Assembly: GCF_006385685.1 (NCBI RefSeq)
Contig: NZ_VFRP01000002.1
Location: forward strand, 1-64,000
Length of the DNA stretch: 64,000 nucleotides
Reading direction: 5' to 3'
DNA from: Amaricoccus solimangrovi
GTDB lineage: Bacteria > Pseudomonadota > Alphaproteobacteria > Rhodobacterales > Rhodobacteraceae
The notes below the pieces were generated by a model. That model was not told the origin of the DNA, searched no databases, and saw nothing but the letters and a program-made list of their open reading frames with translations. Each line of letters begins with the position of its first letter. The stretch's first letter is position 1. Below are positions 8,112 to 17,108 of the stretch, one piece after another. The translations under genes were made by a program, and so were the position numbers.

Positions 8112-8719
8112 CCGACGATCTCCGCGATGCGGGCGGCGACGCGGGGCGGGGCCTCCCCGGCCGGCACGACGTGGCAGCGCGCCGGGAATTCCGCCGCGAG
8201 CCCGAGGAAGGCGGCGCGGAGCCGGACCTGGAATTCCGGGCCGAACCGCTCGAACCGGTCCTCCGCGCCGCCGCGCGCGCGCTCGCGCGCCACCGCCTCG
8301 CCGGGATCGAGGTCGAGGATCAGCGTCAGATCCGCCTCGCGCCGGATCATCCGGTCGTGCAGCGCGTCGACGGTCGAGCGCAGATCGGCGCGGGCGACGC
8401 CCTGATAGGCGCGGGTCGAATCGACATAGCGGTCGCAGAGCACCGTCTCGCCCCGGCCGAGCGCGGGCGCGATCACCCGCTCGAGATGGTCGCGCCGCGC
8501 GGCGGTGAAGAGCAGGATCTCGGTCTCGGGCGACCAGCGTCCCGGCGCGCCCTCGACGAGCAGCCGGCGGATCTCCTCGGCGCCGGGCGCGCCGCCGGGC
8601 TCGCGGGTCTCGACCACGGCCTCGCCCCGCTCGCGCAGCCGCGCGGCGAGGGCGCGGATCTGGGTCGTCTTGCCCGATCCGTCGATCCCCTCGAAAGTGA
8701 TGAACCGTCCGCCTGCCAT
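8108..8719 (-). CDS. tmk: dTMP kinase (thymidylate kinase)
   Basis: A 203-residue enzyme that phosphorylates dTMP to dTDP. The P-loop GIDGSGKT is at residues 11-18, the EPGG motif follows at TREPGGAPG, the substrate-binding LCDRYVDSTRAYQG is intact, and a lid region RARGGAEDRFE is present. Length matches the family. ATG 8719 is 42 bases after the dacC stop, in the same direction, and the gene overlaps holB by four bases. It is the second gene of the dacC-tmk-holB-tatD-MBL-AEC run, so expression likely depends on the dacC promoter. Confidence 0.97.
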   Translation of the reverse strand: MAGGRFITFEGIDGSGKTTQIRALAARLRERGEAVVETREPGGAPGAEEIRRLLVEGAPGRWSPETEILLFTAARRDHLERVIAPALGRGETVLCDRYVDSTRAYQGVARADLRSTVDALHDRMIRREADLTLILDLDPGEAVARERARGGAEDRFERFGPEFQVRLRAAFLGLAAEFPARCHVVPAGEAPPRVAARIAEIVG

Positions 8720-8761
8720 GCTCCGCCGCGCTCCCGCCCCGGGGCGGCCTCAGGGCGGCGC

Positions 8762-9919
8762 CTAGTCGCCGCTCCGGTGCGGCAACATCCCCATCGCGCG
8801 GTCCCGCGTCAACCGGGCGGCGGCCCCGATCCGCGTCATCAGCCCGCCGCGGGCGACATCCGCGCCGGCGACGAGGTCGAATCGCGCCGTTTCGCGGCCC
8901 GGCACGGCGACGAGGAGCGTCGCGACCTTGCTCCCCTTCGCGACCGGCGCCTCGACGGGGCCGTCGTAGACCACCTTCGCCGTCATCGCCGCGCGGTCGG
9001 CGCGGGGCACGAGCAGCGAGATGTCGCGCGGGGCCACGACCGGCACCGTCGCGGCGTCGCCGAGCCAGACCGGGATCTCCGTCACCGCGTCGCCGGCGGA
9101 GAAGTATCTCACCGTGTCGAAGGCGCCGAAGGCCCAGCGCACCAGGGCCGAGGTCTCGCTCGCCCGCGCGGCCATGCTGTCGAGCCCCGACATCATGAAG
9201 ACGATGCGCTGCCCGTCCCGGACCGCGGAGCCGACGAGGCCGAAACCCGCCTCGCTGGTATGGCCGGTCTTCAGCCCGTCCGCGCCGATCCCCATGGTGA
9301 GCAGCGGGTTGCGGTTCGGCTGGGTGATGCCGTTCCAGGTGAATTCGGTCTCGGAGAAGAAGCGGTAGTATTCGGGAAATTCGTGGATCAGCAGCCGGGC
9401 GAGGGCGACCAGATCCGCGCCGCTGATCACATGGCCCTCGGCCGGCCAGCCGGAGGCGTTCTTCATCTCGACCGAGGAGAGGCCGAGGTCATGCGCGCGC
9501 CGCGTCATCTGCGCGGCGAATTCCTCCTCGCTCCCCGCGAGCCCCTCGGCGACCACGACGCAGGCGTCGTTGCCCGACTGCACGATGATGCCCTGGATCA
9601 GCGCCTTGACGGGAACCTGCTCGCCGATCTCGACGAACATGCGCGAGCCGCCCATCGCATGGGCGCGGGCGCTGACCGGAAAGGTCGTCTCCATCGTGAC
9701 CCGCCCGTCGCGGAGCGCCTCGAAGAGCATGTAGACGGTCATGAGCTTCGACATCGAGGCCGGGGGCTCCGGTGTCTCGGCGTTCTTCGAGAGCAGCACG
9801 GCGCCGGTCGCGTCGTCGACGACGACGGCGGTCCGCGCGCCGGTCTCGTAGGCGAAACCGGCCGCGGGGGGCAGCAGGAGGCCGATGAGGAGCGTCAGCG
9901 CGAGCGTCTTCAGCGGCAT
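8762..9919 (-). CDS. dacC: D-alanyl-D-alanine carboxypeptidase (class A low-molecular-weight PBP)
   Basis: A 385-residue exported peptidoglycan carboxypeptidase that trims the terminal D-alanine from stem pentapeptides. Residues 1-23 form a signal peptide ending AAGFA. The three penicillin-binding motifs are intact: S55-M-S-K58, S115-G-N117 and K217-T-G219. The C-terminal part (about residues 275-385) fits the PBP5-type beta domain and ends in an amphipathic, arginine-rich helix that would bind the membrane. The symbol follows the usual annotation of PBP5/6-like enzymes; dacA or dacF would be equally valid. It is the first gene of a long minus-strand operon, with a promoter at 9979-10007. Confidence 0.95.
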   Translation of the reverse strand: MPLKTLALTLLIGLLLPPAAGFAYETGARTAVVVDDATGAVLLSKNAETPEPPASMSKLMTVYMLFEALRDGRVTMETTFPVSARAHAMGGSRMFVEIGEQVPVKALIQGIIVQSGNDACVVVAEGLAGSEEEFAAQMTRRAHDLGLSSVEMKNASGWPAEGHVISGADLVALARLLIHEFPEYYRFFSETEFTWNGITQPNRNPLLTMGIGADGLKTGHTSEAGFGLVGSAVRDGQRIVFMMSGLDSMAARASETSALVRWAFGAFDTVRYFSAGDAVTEIPVWLGDAATVPVVAPRDISLLVPRADRAAMTAKVVYDGPVEAPVAKGSKVATLLVAVPGRETARFDLVAGADVARGGLMTRIGAAARLTRDRAMGMLPHRSGD

Positions 9920-9978
9920 GTGCGGTTTCTCCCGGTCTGGCCAGCCCGCCCGTTCCGGACGGCGGCCCGGGCCCGGGA

Positions 9979-10007
9979 AGGTTAGAAGATGCGCCGGGGC
10001 CTGTCAA
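9979..10007 (-). promoter_or_regulatory. Probable promoter of the dacC operon
   Basis: On the minus strand a perfect TTGACA (10007-10002) is followed by 17 bases and TAACCT (9984-9979). The predicted start is about 50 bases upstream of the dacC start. The first T residues of the -35 are part of the T-run of the preceding terminator, so terminator and promoter are fused back to back. Confidence 0.6.
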
Positions 10008-10029
10008 AAACGCACACGCTATGCGTGCG
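10006..10029 (-). terminator. Rho-independent terminator after the lipoprotein gene
   Basis: On the minus strand CACGC-ATA-GCGTG (10027-10015), extendable by a G:U and a C:G pair, is followed after CG by TTTTT (10010-10006). It lies about 160 bases after the lipoprotein stop and ahead of dacC, separating the two transcripts. Confidence 0.6.
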
Positions 10030-10185
10030 GGGCACCGCCCGATACTGGCAGCCGCGCAACACCGGGCGGTGGAAGGTGGCCCTCCGGGCGGGCGGCGCCG
10101 CGTCGGGCGTTCCGCCGGTGGCCGGTCTCGCGCGCGCGGCGCGTGGCGGGCGCCGGGCCTCTGGCGGGCGGCGCCGGCGCGGGGA

Positions 10186-10671
10186 TCAGGGCGCCACGAG
10201 GACCGGCTCGCGCCGCAGCGCGGTGACGCGCAGCCGCGCCGGCTCCGCGCCGATCCCGAGCAGCGCGGCGGCGGCGTTCGAGATCCGCGCCTCGCCGGCG
10301 GGCACGGACCCGCGGAAGAGGGCCACGTCGACGGTCGCGCCTGTGGCGAGGTTGACGAGCCGCGCCCGCTCCGCGCGCCGCAGGTCCGGGACGGTCGCCC
10401 AGAGGCCCTGGGTGCCCTTGGGACGATCGCGGCGGCCGAGCAGGTCCCTCTGGTAGATCCCGGGCGCGAGCGCGTCGTCGAAGGAGAGGGCGAAGGCCTC
10501 GGCCCCCGCCGCCCCGGGGGCGGGGGCGGTGGCGGCTCCGGCCCGCTCGAATCCGCCGCCCCGCGCCGGCCCGGCCCGGAGTCCGCCCTGATCGGCCCGG
10601 GGCGCGGCCGCGCATCCCGCGAGAAGCGCGAGCGCGATGCCGCGGAACCATGCCTTCGCCGCGCGAGCCAT
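10186..10671 (-). CDS. Lipoprotein with the domain that precedes SPOR in related proteins
   Basis: A 161-residue protein with a lipobox (LLAGC, lipidated Cys20), so probably anchored to a membrane facing the periplasm. A low-complexity Ala/Gly/Pro linker is followed by a domain at about residues 72-158: YQRDLLGRRDRPKGTQGLW..., LVNLATGATVDVALFRG and ARISNAAAALLGI...LRVTALRREP. I recall this block from larger Rhodobacteraceae proteins, where it is followed by a C-terminal SPOR domain and lies next to dacC. Here the protein stops at REPVLVAP and no SPOR domain exists. Peptidoglycan or septal association is therefore inference. GGGGAGG just upstream of ATG 10671 supports the start. It is separated from dacC by a terminator. 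Confidence 0.7.
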   Translation of the reverse strand: MARAAKAWFRGIALALLAGCAAAPRADQGGLRAGPARGGGFERAGAATAPAPGAAGAEAFALSFDDALAPGIYQRDLLGRRDRPKGTQGLWATVPDLRRAERARLVNLATGATVDVALFRGSVPAGEARISNAAAALLGIGAEPARLRVTALRREPVLVAP

Positions 10672-10785
10672 CCCTTGCCCTCCCCGCGGCGCGCCCCCGG
10701 CGGAGGCGGCGCGCCGGCCGTTGATCCCGCCGCTGATTTAGTCCCCGGCGGCCGCGAGGGAAACCCCGCCGCGCGGATCCGGCCG

Positions 10786-10815
10786 CTGGACGCCGCCACG
10801 CGCCCCGGCTAAGAC
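10786..10815 (+). promoter_or_regulatory. Possible promoter of tRNA-Ser
   Basis: CTGGAC (10786-10791) and TAAGAC (10810-10815) are 18 bases apart and end 9 bases before the tRNA 5' end. The geometry is right for a stable-RNA promoter but both boxes are weak. Confidence 0.3.
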
Positions 10816-10823
10816 GGGCGTCC

Positions 10824-10911
10824 GGAAGCGTGGCAGAGTGGTCGATTGCACCGGTCTTGAAAACCGGCGACGGGCAACCGTTCGTGAGTTCGAATCTCAC
10901 CGCTTCCGCCA
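10824..10911 (+). tRNA. tRNA-Ser (anticodon TGA)
   Basis: An 88-base class II tRNA. The acceptor stem is GGAAGCG/CGCTTCC, the anticodon stem CCGGT/ACCGG encloses CTTGAAA (anticodon TGA, reading UCN codons), a long variable arm (GACGGGCAACCGTTC) is present as expected for serine, the T arm is GTGAG-TTCGAAT-CTCAC, the discriminator is G, and CCA is encoded. Confidence 0.97.
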
Positions 10912-11106
10912 GCCCGATCGATTCGCTTCGGTAGCCTCCCGGGCCGCGCCCTGAGGATCGCGCGCCGGCGAGGCCGTGTCCGGCCCCGCGCGCGTCCCGC
11001 GAGCAACGTCCCCCTTGCCCTGCGCGCCGGAGCCGGGTTCCTTCATCGGCATGGCGGCGGGGGCCGATGGGGGCGCCTTGAGTCCGCCGCTCCGACGGAG
11101 AGAGCG

Positions 11107-12087
11107 ATGAGCGATTATGCGATGGTGGTGACCGAGCCGGGCGGGCCGGAGAAGTTCGAGCGCCGCGCGATCGAGACGCCGAGGCCCGGGCCCGGCGAGG
11201 TCCTGGTGCGCCAGACCGCCGTCGGCCTCAATTTCCTCGACGTCTATCACCGGGGCGGGCTCTACCCCTGGGCGGTCGAGCGCGACCTGATCCCCGGCTC
11301 CGAGGGCGCGGGCGTGGTCGAGGCGATCGGGCACGGGGTGGGCGAGGTGGAGCCCGGGCAGCGCGTCGCCTATACCCATCCGCTCGGCGCCTATGCGAGC
11401 GCGCGCGTCATTCCGGCGAACCGGCTGGTGCCGATTCCCGAGGGCGTGAGCGACGAGCAGGCGGCGAGCCTGATGCTGAAGGGGCTGACGGCGCATTACC
11501 TGATCTTCTCGACCTTCCGGGTGGAGAAGGGGATGAGCGTGCTCGTGCAGGCGGCGGCGGGCGGGGTCGGGCTCATCCTCGGCCAGTGGCTCGGGGCCCG
11601 CGGCGTGGCGGCGATCGGCACCGCGGGCGGGCCGGAGAAGGTGGCGCTCGCGCTGGCGCATGGCTACGCGCATGTGATCGACTACCGCGCCGGGGATTTC
11701 ATGCCGAAGGTGCGCGAACTGACCCGCGGCCTCGGCGTGCACGTGGTCTATGACGGGGTGGGGCGCGACACCTGGCGGGGCTCGCTCGCCTGTCTCCGGA
11801 CGCGGGGGACCTTCGTGAACTTCGGCCAGTCCTCGGGGATGATCGAGGGTTTCGCGCTCTCCGATCTCGCCCGGGGATCGCTCAGCGCCTGCCGGCCGGT
11901 GCTGTTCCACTACATCGCCGAGCCCGCGGAGCTGCGCGCCCGGGCGGCGGATCTCTTCGCCGCGGTCGCCGCGGGCGAGATCACCGCCGGGGTGCGCCAC
12001 CGGCTGCCGCTCTCGGAGGTGGCCGCCGCGCATCGCGCGCTCGAGGCGCGCGAGACGGCGGGGGCGACGGTGCTGATCGTCGACTGA
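11107..12087 (+). CDS. NADPH:quinone oxidoreductase, zinc-less MDR family
   Basis: A 326-residue member of the medium-chain dehydrogenase/reductase superfamily, quinone reductase branch. The N-terminal GroES-like domain has the branch motif VGLNFLDVYHRGGLY, lacks the catalytic zinc ligands of alcohol dehydrogenases, and is followed by the Rossmann nucleotide site AAAGGVG (residues 149-155) and GTAGGPEK, which favours NADPH. The substrate in E. coli QorA is a quinone; here it is inferred from family. GAGAGAGCG precedes ATG 11107. The gene is monocistronic and converges with the BatA-like operon with a 22-base gap. Confidence 0.93.
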   Translation: MSDYAMVVTEPGGPEKFERRAIETPRPGPGEVLVRQTAVGLNFLDVYHRGGLYPWAVERDLIPGSEGAGVVEAIGHGVGEVEPGQRVAYTHPLGAYASARVIPANRLVPIPEGVSDEQAASLMLKGLTAHYLIFSTFRVEKGMSVLVQAAAGGVGLILGQWLGARGVAAIGTAGGPEKVALALAHGYAHVIDYRAGDFMPKVRELTRGLGVHVVYDGVGRDTWRGSLACLRTRGTFVNFGQSSGMIEGFALSDLARGSLSACRPVLFHYIAEPAELRARAADLFAAVAAGEITAGVRHRLPLSEVAAAHRALEARETAGATVLIVD

Positions 12088-12109
12088 CCGCGCGCCACCG
12101 CCGGGGGTG

Positions 12110-14182
12110 CTACCGCCCCTCCAGCCGCCAGGCCGCGAAGACGAGTCCCGCCGAGAGCAGCAGCATCGCCCAGCCCGGTGCCAGTTCCACCTGGCGGATG
12201 TCGCGCAGCTGATAGGCCCGCCGGTCGGCGAGGCCGATCCAGCCGCGCCCGTCCGCCACGCGCCCCTCGCGCACCATCCGCGTCCGGGGCAGCCCGTCCT
12301 CGAGCCGCTTGACGCCGCCCCGCGTCCCGGAGGCGAGCGGGCCGAGGATGTCGCCGGTCGAGACCGGATCGCGGAACTCGCTCGGCGCGGCGGGGCCGAC
12401 GACGGCGGTGGTCGCGAGATCGCCGTTCGCCAGCCGCCAGGCGCCGTTCTCGGCGTTCTCGATCCGCCCCTGCCAGCGGCCCGGCGTGACTTCGGTCATC
12501 GGGACGGCGCTCTCGACGCCGGAAGGGCTCGTCGCGATCACCTCCGGGATCGTGTCGCCGAGCGTGCGCCGGGTCACGATCACCGCGCCCTCGTCGCCGC
12601 TGCCGAGCAGCACCTCCTCCTCGAGTTCCGGCTCCTTCATCAGCCAGTGCGCGAGCCGGCGCAGCAGTTCCATCTGCGGCCCGCCGCCCTCGTAGCCCCG
12701 GCTCCAGAGCCAGGCCTCGTCCGAGGTCAGCACGGCGACCCGGCCCTCGCCCTCGCGCTGGAGCACGAGGAGCGGCGTGTTCTCCGGCCCTTCCATGATC
12801 ACCGGGCCCCTCGCCTTCACCTCGACCGCGCGGAACCAGCGGCCCCAGCCCGGCGTCCCGTCGGGAGCGGCGGGATGGGGCGCGTGGTCCCCGAGCCCCG
12901 CGGTGACCGGGTGCCGCTCGCCGACGAGCGGGATCCGGGGCGTGAAGCCGCCGTCGATCACCCGCCCCGTGGGCTCGACCGGCAGCACGTCGCGCAGCGG
13001 CGAGCGGTAGAGGCTTTCCGCGCCCGCGAAATCCGCGCCGCTCGCGATCAGGAGCGCGCCGCCGTCGCGGACGTAGCGCACGATGTTGTCGAAATAGGTG
13101 TTGGGCAGGATCCCACGGCGCTTGTAGCGGTCGAAGATGATCAGGTCGAATTCGTCGACCTTCTCCATGAAGAGTTCCTGCGTCGGGAAGGCGATCAGCG
13201 AGAGTTCGAAGACCGGTACGAAATCCTGCTTGTCGGGCGGGCGCAGGATCGTGAAATGCACCAGGTCGACCGAGGCGTCGGATTTCAGCAGGTTCCGCCA
13301 GGTGCGTTCCCCGGGATAGGGCTCGCCCGAGACGAGGAGGACGCGCAGCCGGTCGCGGACGCCGTTGATCGAGACGATGCGGGAATTGTTGCGGTCGGTG
13401 AGTTCGCCCGCGCGCGCCGGGGTCGCGACGCGGAGCGTGTTGAGGCCGCCGCGCTTCAGCGTCACCGGCAGCGTCACGCTCTGATTGAGCGGCACCTGGA
13501 AGTCCCGGGGCGCGTCGCCGTCGAGCGCGAGCGAGAGCGTCGCGGTCCCGCCCTCCGCCGGGGCGGCGCCGAGATCCTCGACGCGGAGCGTCAGGCTCAC
13601 CGCCTCGTCGACGATGGCGAAGGCGGGCGCGGTCTCGACCACCACCCGGCGGTCCCAGTCCGTCGCGTGGCCGGTCAGCAGCACCTGGACCGGCGCGGGG
13701 AAGGCGGTCAGCGCCTCGGGATCGTGGATCTGGCCGTCGGTGACGAGGATCGCGCCGGCGATCCGGTCGGCGGGCAGTTCGGCCATCGCGTCGCCGAGCG
13801 CGGTCAGGAGCTTCGTGCCGTCCGCGCCCTTGTCGGTCACACGGATCTCGCGCACCTCGAGCGGGCGGGTCTCGTCGAGACGGCGCAGCTCCTCCCTCAG
13901 CCCGTCGAGCGCGGCGGAAAGCTGTTCGCGGCGGTCGTCGAGCGCGTTGCTCGCGCTGTCGTCGAGCACGACGAGCGCGATGTTGGGCACCGGCGTCCGG
14001 TCCTCGCGCCGGAGCGACGGGCCAGCGAGCGCGAAGAGGAGCACCAGCGCGGCGAGCGCGCGCAGCCACCAGCCGACGAGGCCGCGCCAGAGCGCGAGCG
14101 CCAGCGCGAGCAGGGCCAGCGCCGCGAGCGCCAGCAGGACCGGCGGGGGCAGCGTGGGGTCGAAACTCACCGCCTCGAACAT
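12110..14182 (-). CDS. VWA/glutamine-amidotransferase-like membrane protein, last gene of the MoxR operon
   Basis: A 690-residue protein. Two hydrophobic segments at the N-terminus (about residues 15-34 and 38-57) are followed by a domain with VVLDDSASN, which fits the DxSxS metal site of von Willebrand A domains, and ILVTDGQIHD. A beta-rich middle part comes next, then a region like glutamine-amidotransferase-fold domains (RVLLVSGEPYPGERTWRNLL..., LIIFDRYKRRGILPN, HPVTAGL), and a final membrane helix near the C-terminus. No Cys-His-Glu triad of active amidotransferases is obvious, so a binding role is more likely. It abuts the stop of the upstream DUF4159 gene. In related genomes this protein follows MoxR-DUF58-DUF4159. 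Function unknown. Confidence 0.8.
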   Translation of the reverse strand: MFEAVSFDPTLPPPVLLALAALALLALALALWRGLVGWWLRALAALVLLFALAGPSLRREDRTPVPNIALVVLDDSASNALDDRREQLSAALDGLREELRRLDETRPLEVREIRVTDKGADGTKLLTALGDAMAELPADRIAGAILVTDGQIHDPEALTAFPAPVQVLLTGHATDWDRRVVVETAPAFAIVDEAVSLTLRVEDLGAAPAEGGTATLSLALDGDAPRDFQVPLNQSVTLPVTLKRGGLNTLRVATPARAGELTDRNNSRIVSINGVRDRLRVLLVSGEPYPGERTWRNLLKSDASVDLVHFTILRPPDKQDFVPVFELSLIAFPTQELFMEKVDEFDLIIFDRYKRRGILPNTYFDNIVRYVRDGGALLIASGADFAGAESLYRSPLRDVLPVEPTGRVIDGGFTPRIPLVGERHPVTAGLGDHAPHPAAPDGTPGWGRWFRAVEVKARGPVIMEGPENTPLLVLQREGEGRVAVLTSDEAWLWSRGYEGGGPQMELLRRLAHWLMKEPELEEEVLLGSGDEGAVIVTRRTLGDTIPEVIATSPSGVESAVPMTEVTPGRWQGRIENAENGAWRLANGDLATTAVVGPAAPSEFRDPVSTGDILGPLASGTRGGVKRLEDGLPRTRMVREGRVADGRGWIGLADRRAYQLRDIRQVELAPGWAMLLLSAGLVFAAWRLEGR

Positions 14183-17101
14183 CTACTGCCCCAGCCGGTC
14201 GAGCAGGGCCGGAACATGGACCTGATCGGATTTGTAATTGCCGGTCATGACATACATGACGAGATTGATCCCGAATCTGAGCGCCATCTCGCGCTGCCTC
14301 TCGCCCGCGACGCCGCGGCCTACCGGAAACATCGCCGAGCCGTCGGGCCGGATCGCCCAGGCCGCGGCCCAGTCGTTGCCGCCGATCACCACCGGCGTCA
14401 CGCCGTCGTTGAGGTTGCGGAACGGCATGCCCTCGACCTGTTCCGCCTCGGGCGAGGACTCGACCCAGACCGGATTGTTGGCCCAGCGGCCCGGGAAGTC
14501 CCGCAGGAGGTAGAAGGTGCGCGTCAGCACGTGGTCCTCGGGCATCGGTTCGAGCGGCGGGATGTCGAGCCGGGTCGCGATGCGCCGGAGCACCCGGCCG
14601 TTCGGCGTCGTGGCGCCCATCGAGGCGCCGAGATCGGCGTCGCGCGTGTCGAAGAGGATCATGCCGCCGAAGCGGAGATAATCGTTGAGGCGCGAATAGG
14701 CGGCGTCCGAGAGGCTGGGCTGGCCCTCGGTGATCGGCCAGTAGAGCAGCGGGTACATCGCGATCTCGTCGGCCTCGAGATCGACGCCGACCGGCTCCGC
14801 CGGCTCGATCGCGGTGCGCTCGTAGAGCGCCTCGCTGATGCCGCGCAGCCCCGCCGCGCTGATCTCGTCGACGCGGCCGTCGCCGGAGCGGACATAGGCC
14901 AGCACCGTTTCGGTCGCCGCGTAGCGCGCCTTGTCGTCCGCGCTCGCGCCCGGTCCGGGCGCCGGGCGCGGGCCGAAGCCCGGATCGCGGTAGCCCCCGC
15001 CATAGCCGTCGCCGTAGCCCGGGGCGCCGTAACCCTGCGCCCGCTCGATCCGGTCCGGCCGGCCGGGATAGGCAGGGATCCCGCCCTCGGCCCGCGCGCC
15101 CTGGCCGGGGAGCGTGAGCGCGGCGGCGAGCAGCGCGGCCGCGGCCGCCGCCCCGCCCCGCGCGCGGAGCCGGCCGAGCCGTCCGGAGACGCGCAGCGTC
15201 GCGAGCACGTCGAGCGTGAGCAGCAGGAGCGCGGCGGCGAGGAGCCAGGGGCCGAGGCGGATCTCCGGCGGCTGCGCGATCGTCTCGATCCGGATGCCCG
15301 CCGGCAGCCCGGTGAGCGGCGCGAGCCTGTCGCCCGCGCGCATCACGTTGACCGCCACCCGCCGGTCGGCGCTCGCATAGATCCCGGGGGGCATCGCGCG
15401 GCTGGGGCGCTCGGCGATCAGCCGCTCTCCGGGAACGCCGGCGACGAGGCTCGGCGGCTCCAGGTCGCCGAAGCCGTTCAGCACCTGCGACGGGGTCCAG
15501 ACCGAGCCCGCCACCGCCTCGGCCGAGGTGGCGAGGCCGCCCGCGCTTTGCGTCAGCCGCTCCAGCATGCGCACGAAGAGGCCGGAGAGCGGCAGGTTGG
15601 ACCAGTCGGCGTTGGCGGTGACGTGGAAGAGCACGACGCGGCCGTCGCCGAGCGCGTGGCCGGTGACGAGCGGCGTGCCGTCCTCCAGCGTCGCCAGCAC
15701 CCGGTTGGGCAGGTCCGGATCGGGCTGGGCCATCACCTGCGACGAGATCCGCACCTCGTCGGGCACGGGGAGGCCCGCGAAGGGGCTCGCCTCCGGGAAG
15801 GGGCGGAGCCTGCGCGGCGCGCCCCAGGACATCGCGCCGCCGACCGAGCGCCCGCCGGCGCGCAGCCGGACCGGCAGCAGCGGATCCTCCTCCGCCTGGC
15901 CGACGCCCGATTGCGCGAGCCGGGGACCGGCGAAGCGGATGAGCAGGCCGCCGCGCTTCACCCAGTCGCCGAGCTCCTGTTCCTCCGCCGGATTGAGCGC
16001 GCCGACATCGGCGAGGATCAGCACGTCGGGCGCGGCGTTCAGCGTCTCGGCGAGCGGCGCCTCGATCACCTCGGCGAAGGGGCTGAGCGCCTGGCGCAGG
16101 TAGTGGAGCGGATCGGCGAGATCCTGCGCCTCGCCGGGCGCGGCGCCCGACATCAGCCCGACCTTGCGCCGGCGCACGGAATCGTCGGCGAGCGCGACGC
16201 CCGCCGCCGAGCGCCGCTCGGTCAGTGCGATCCGGGCGACGCGGTTGCGCAGTTCCGCCGGCAGGTCGAGCGCGATCTCCGCGGTATCCGCGCCCTCCGC
16301 GAAGGCGCCCGATCCGGTGCCGAGCGTGCGCTCGACCCCGTTCGGATCGGGTCCGATCGCGGCCACCCCGACCGGCCGCGCCGCGCCCGCGCCGGCGCGG
16401 AGCGCGGTGACGGTGAGCGCGCCGGCTTCGAGCCGGGGCGGGGTCAGGGCCAGCGCCGCGTCGGGCGGCGCCACCATCGTCACCGCCCCGTGGCGGATGA
16501 GCGCGGCGCCGAGCGCCGCCTCGGCGCCGTCGGAGACGCCATCGGTGATCCACAAGGTCTCGAAATCCCCCTCCGCCGCGCGGAACCACTCCGCCCAGGC
16601 GTTCCTGTCCGGCCCCCAGCCCCGCGGTGCGAACCCGGCGAGCCGCTCGGTCCAGTCGCCGGCGGCGCGGAAGGGCGGCGTCTCGCCCGGCGGCACCGGC
16701 TGCGCCATCGAGAGGACCGCGGCCGGCCGCCCGGCCCGCGCCGCCTCATCGAGCGCGGCGCCCGCGCGCGCCATCCGCCCCGCCCAGTCCGGCGCGTCGC
16801 CCCATCCGCCGTCGAAGAGCACGACGAGCGGCCCCTCGCCCGCCCGCGGCCGCGGGTTCAGCACCGGCCCCGCGAAGGCGAGGATCGCGGCGGCGAGGGC
16901 GAGCATGCGCAGCGCGAGCAGCCACCAGGGCGTGCGCTCCGGCATCTTCTCGGGATCCTCGAGCCCGAGAAGCAGCCTGACGCCCGGGAAGGCGCGCCGG
17001 CCCGGCGCGGGCGGCACGGCCCGGAGCAGCCACCAGAGGACCGGCAGCGCGAGGAGCCCGGCGAGAAGCCAGGGCGCGGCGAAGGCGAGCGATCCGATCA
17101 T
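14183..17101 (-). CDS. BatA-like protein with C-terminal DUF4159 domain
   Basis: A 972-residue membrane protein. The N-terminus (residues 1-85) is the BatA/aerotolerance-type segment: two helices flanking a proline-rich loop with PGRRAFPGVRLLLGLEDPEKMPERTPWW. A VWA-like or amidotransferase-like middle region follows, then helices near residues 630-690, and a C-terminal DUF4159 domain (about residues 740-970) recognisable from YPLLYWPITEGQPSLSDAAYSRLNDYL, FGGMILFDTRDAD and the Gly-Asn-Tyr end. BatA-type proteins act with MoxR ATPases and DUF58 partners in envelope stress or maturation of periplasmic proteins in Bacteroides and others; no direct function is known in Rhodobacterales. It starts 7 bases after DUF58 and abuts the next gene. 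Confidence 0.85.
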   Translation of the reverse strand: MIGSLAFAAPWLLAGLLALPVLWWLLRAVPPAPGRRAFPGVRLLLGLEDPEKMPERTPWWLLALRMLALAAAILAFAGPVLNPRPRAGEGPLVVLFDGGWGDAPDWAGRMARAGAALDEAARAGRPAAVLSMAQPVPPGETPPFRAAGDWTERLAGFAPRGWGPDRNAWAEWFRAAEGDFETLWITDGVSDGAEAALGAALIRHGAVTMVAPPDAALALTPPRLEAGALTVTALRAGAGAARPVGVAAIGPDPNGVERTLGTGSGAFAEGADTAEIALDLPAELRNRVARIALTERRSAAGVALADDSVRRRKVGLMSGAAPGEAQDLADPLHYLRQALSPFAEVIEAPLAETLNAAPDVLILADVGALNPAEEQELGDWVKRGGLLIRFAGPRLAQSGVGQAEEDPLLPVRLRAGGRSVGGAMSWGAPRRLRPFPEASPFAGLPVPDEVRISSQVMAQPDPDLPNRVLATLEDGTPLVTGHALGDGRVVLFHVTANADWSNLPLSGLFVRMLERLTQSAGGLATSAEAVAGSVWTPSQVLNGFGDLEPPSLVAGVPGERLIAERPSRAMPPGIYASADRRVAVNVMRAGDRLAPLTGLPAGIRIETIAQPPEIRLGPWLLAAALLLLTLDVLATLRVSGRLGRLRARGGAAAAAALLAAALTLPGQGARAEGGIPAYPGRPDRIERAQGYGAPGYGDGYGGGYRDPGFGPRPAPGPGASADDKARYAATETVLAYVRSGDGRVDEISAAGLRGISEALYERTAIEPAEPVGVDLEADEIAMYPLLYWPITEGQPSLSDAAYSRLNDYLRFGGMILFDTRDADLGASMGATTPNGRVLRRIATRLDIPPLEPMPEDHVLTRTFYLLRDFPGRWANNPVWVESSPEAEQVEGMPFRNLNDGVTPVVIGGNDWAAAWAIRPDGSAMFPVGRGVAGERQREMALRFGINLVMYVMTGNYKSDQVHVPALLDRLGQ

Positions 17102-17108
17102 CTTCCGC

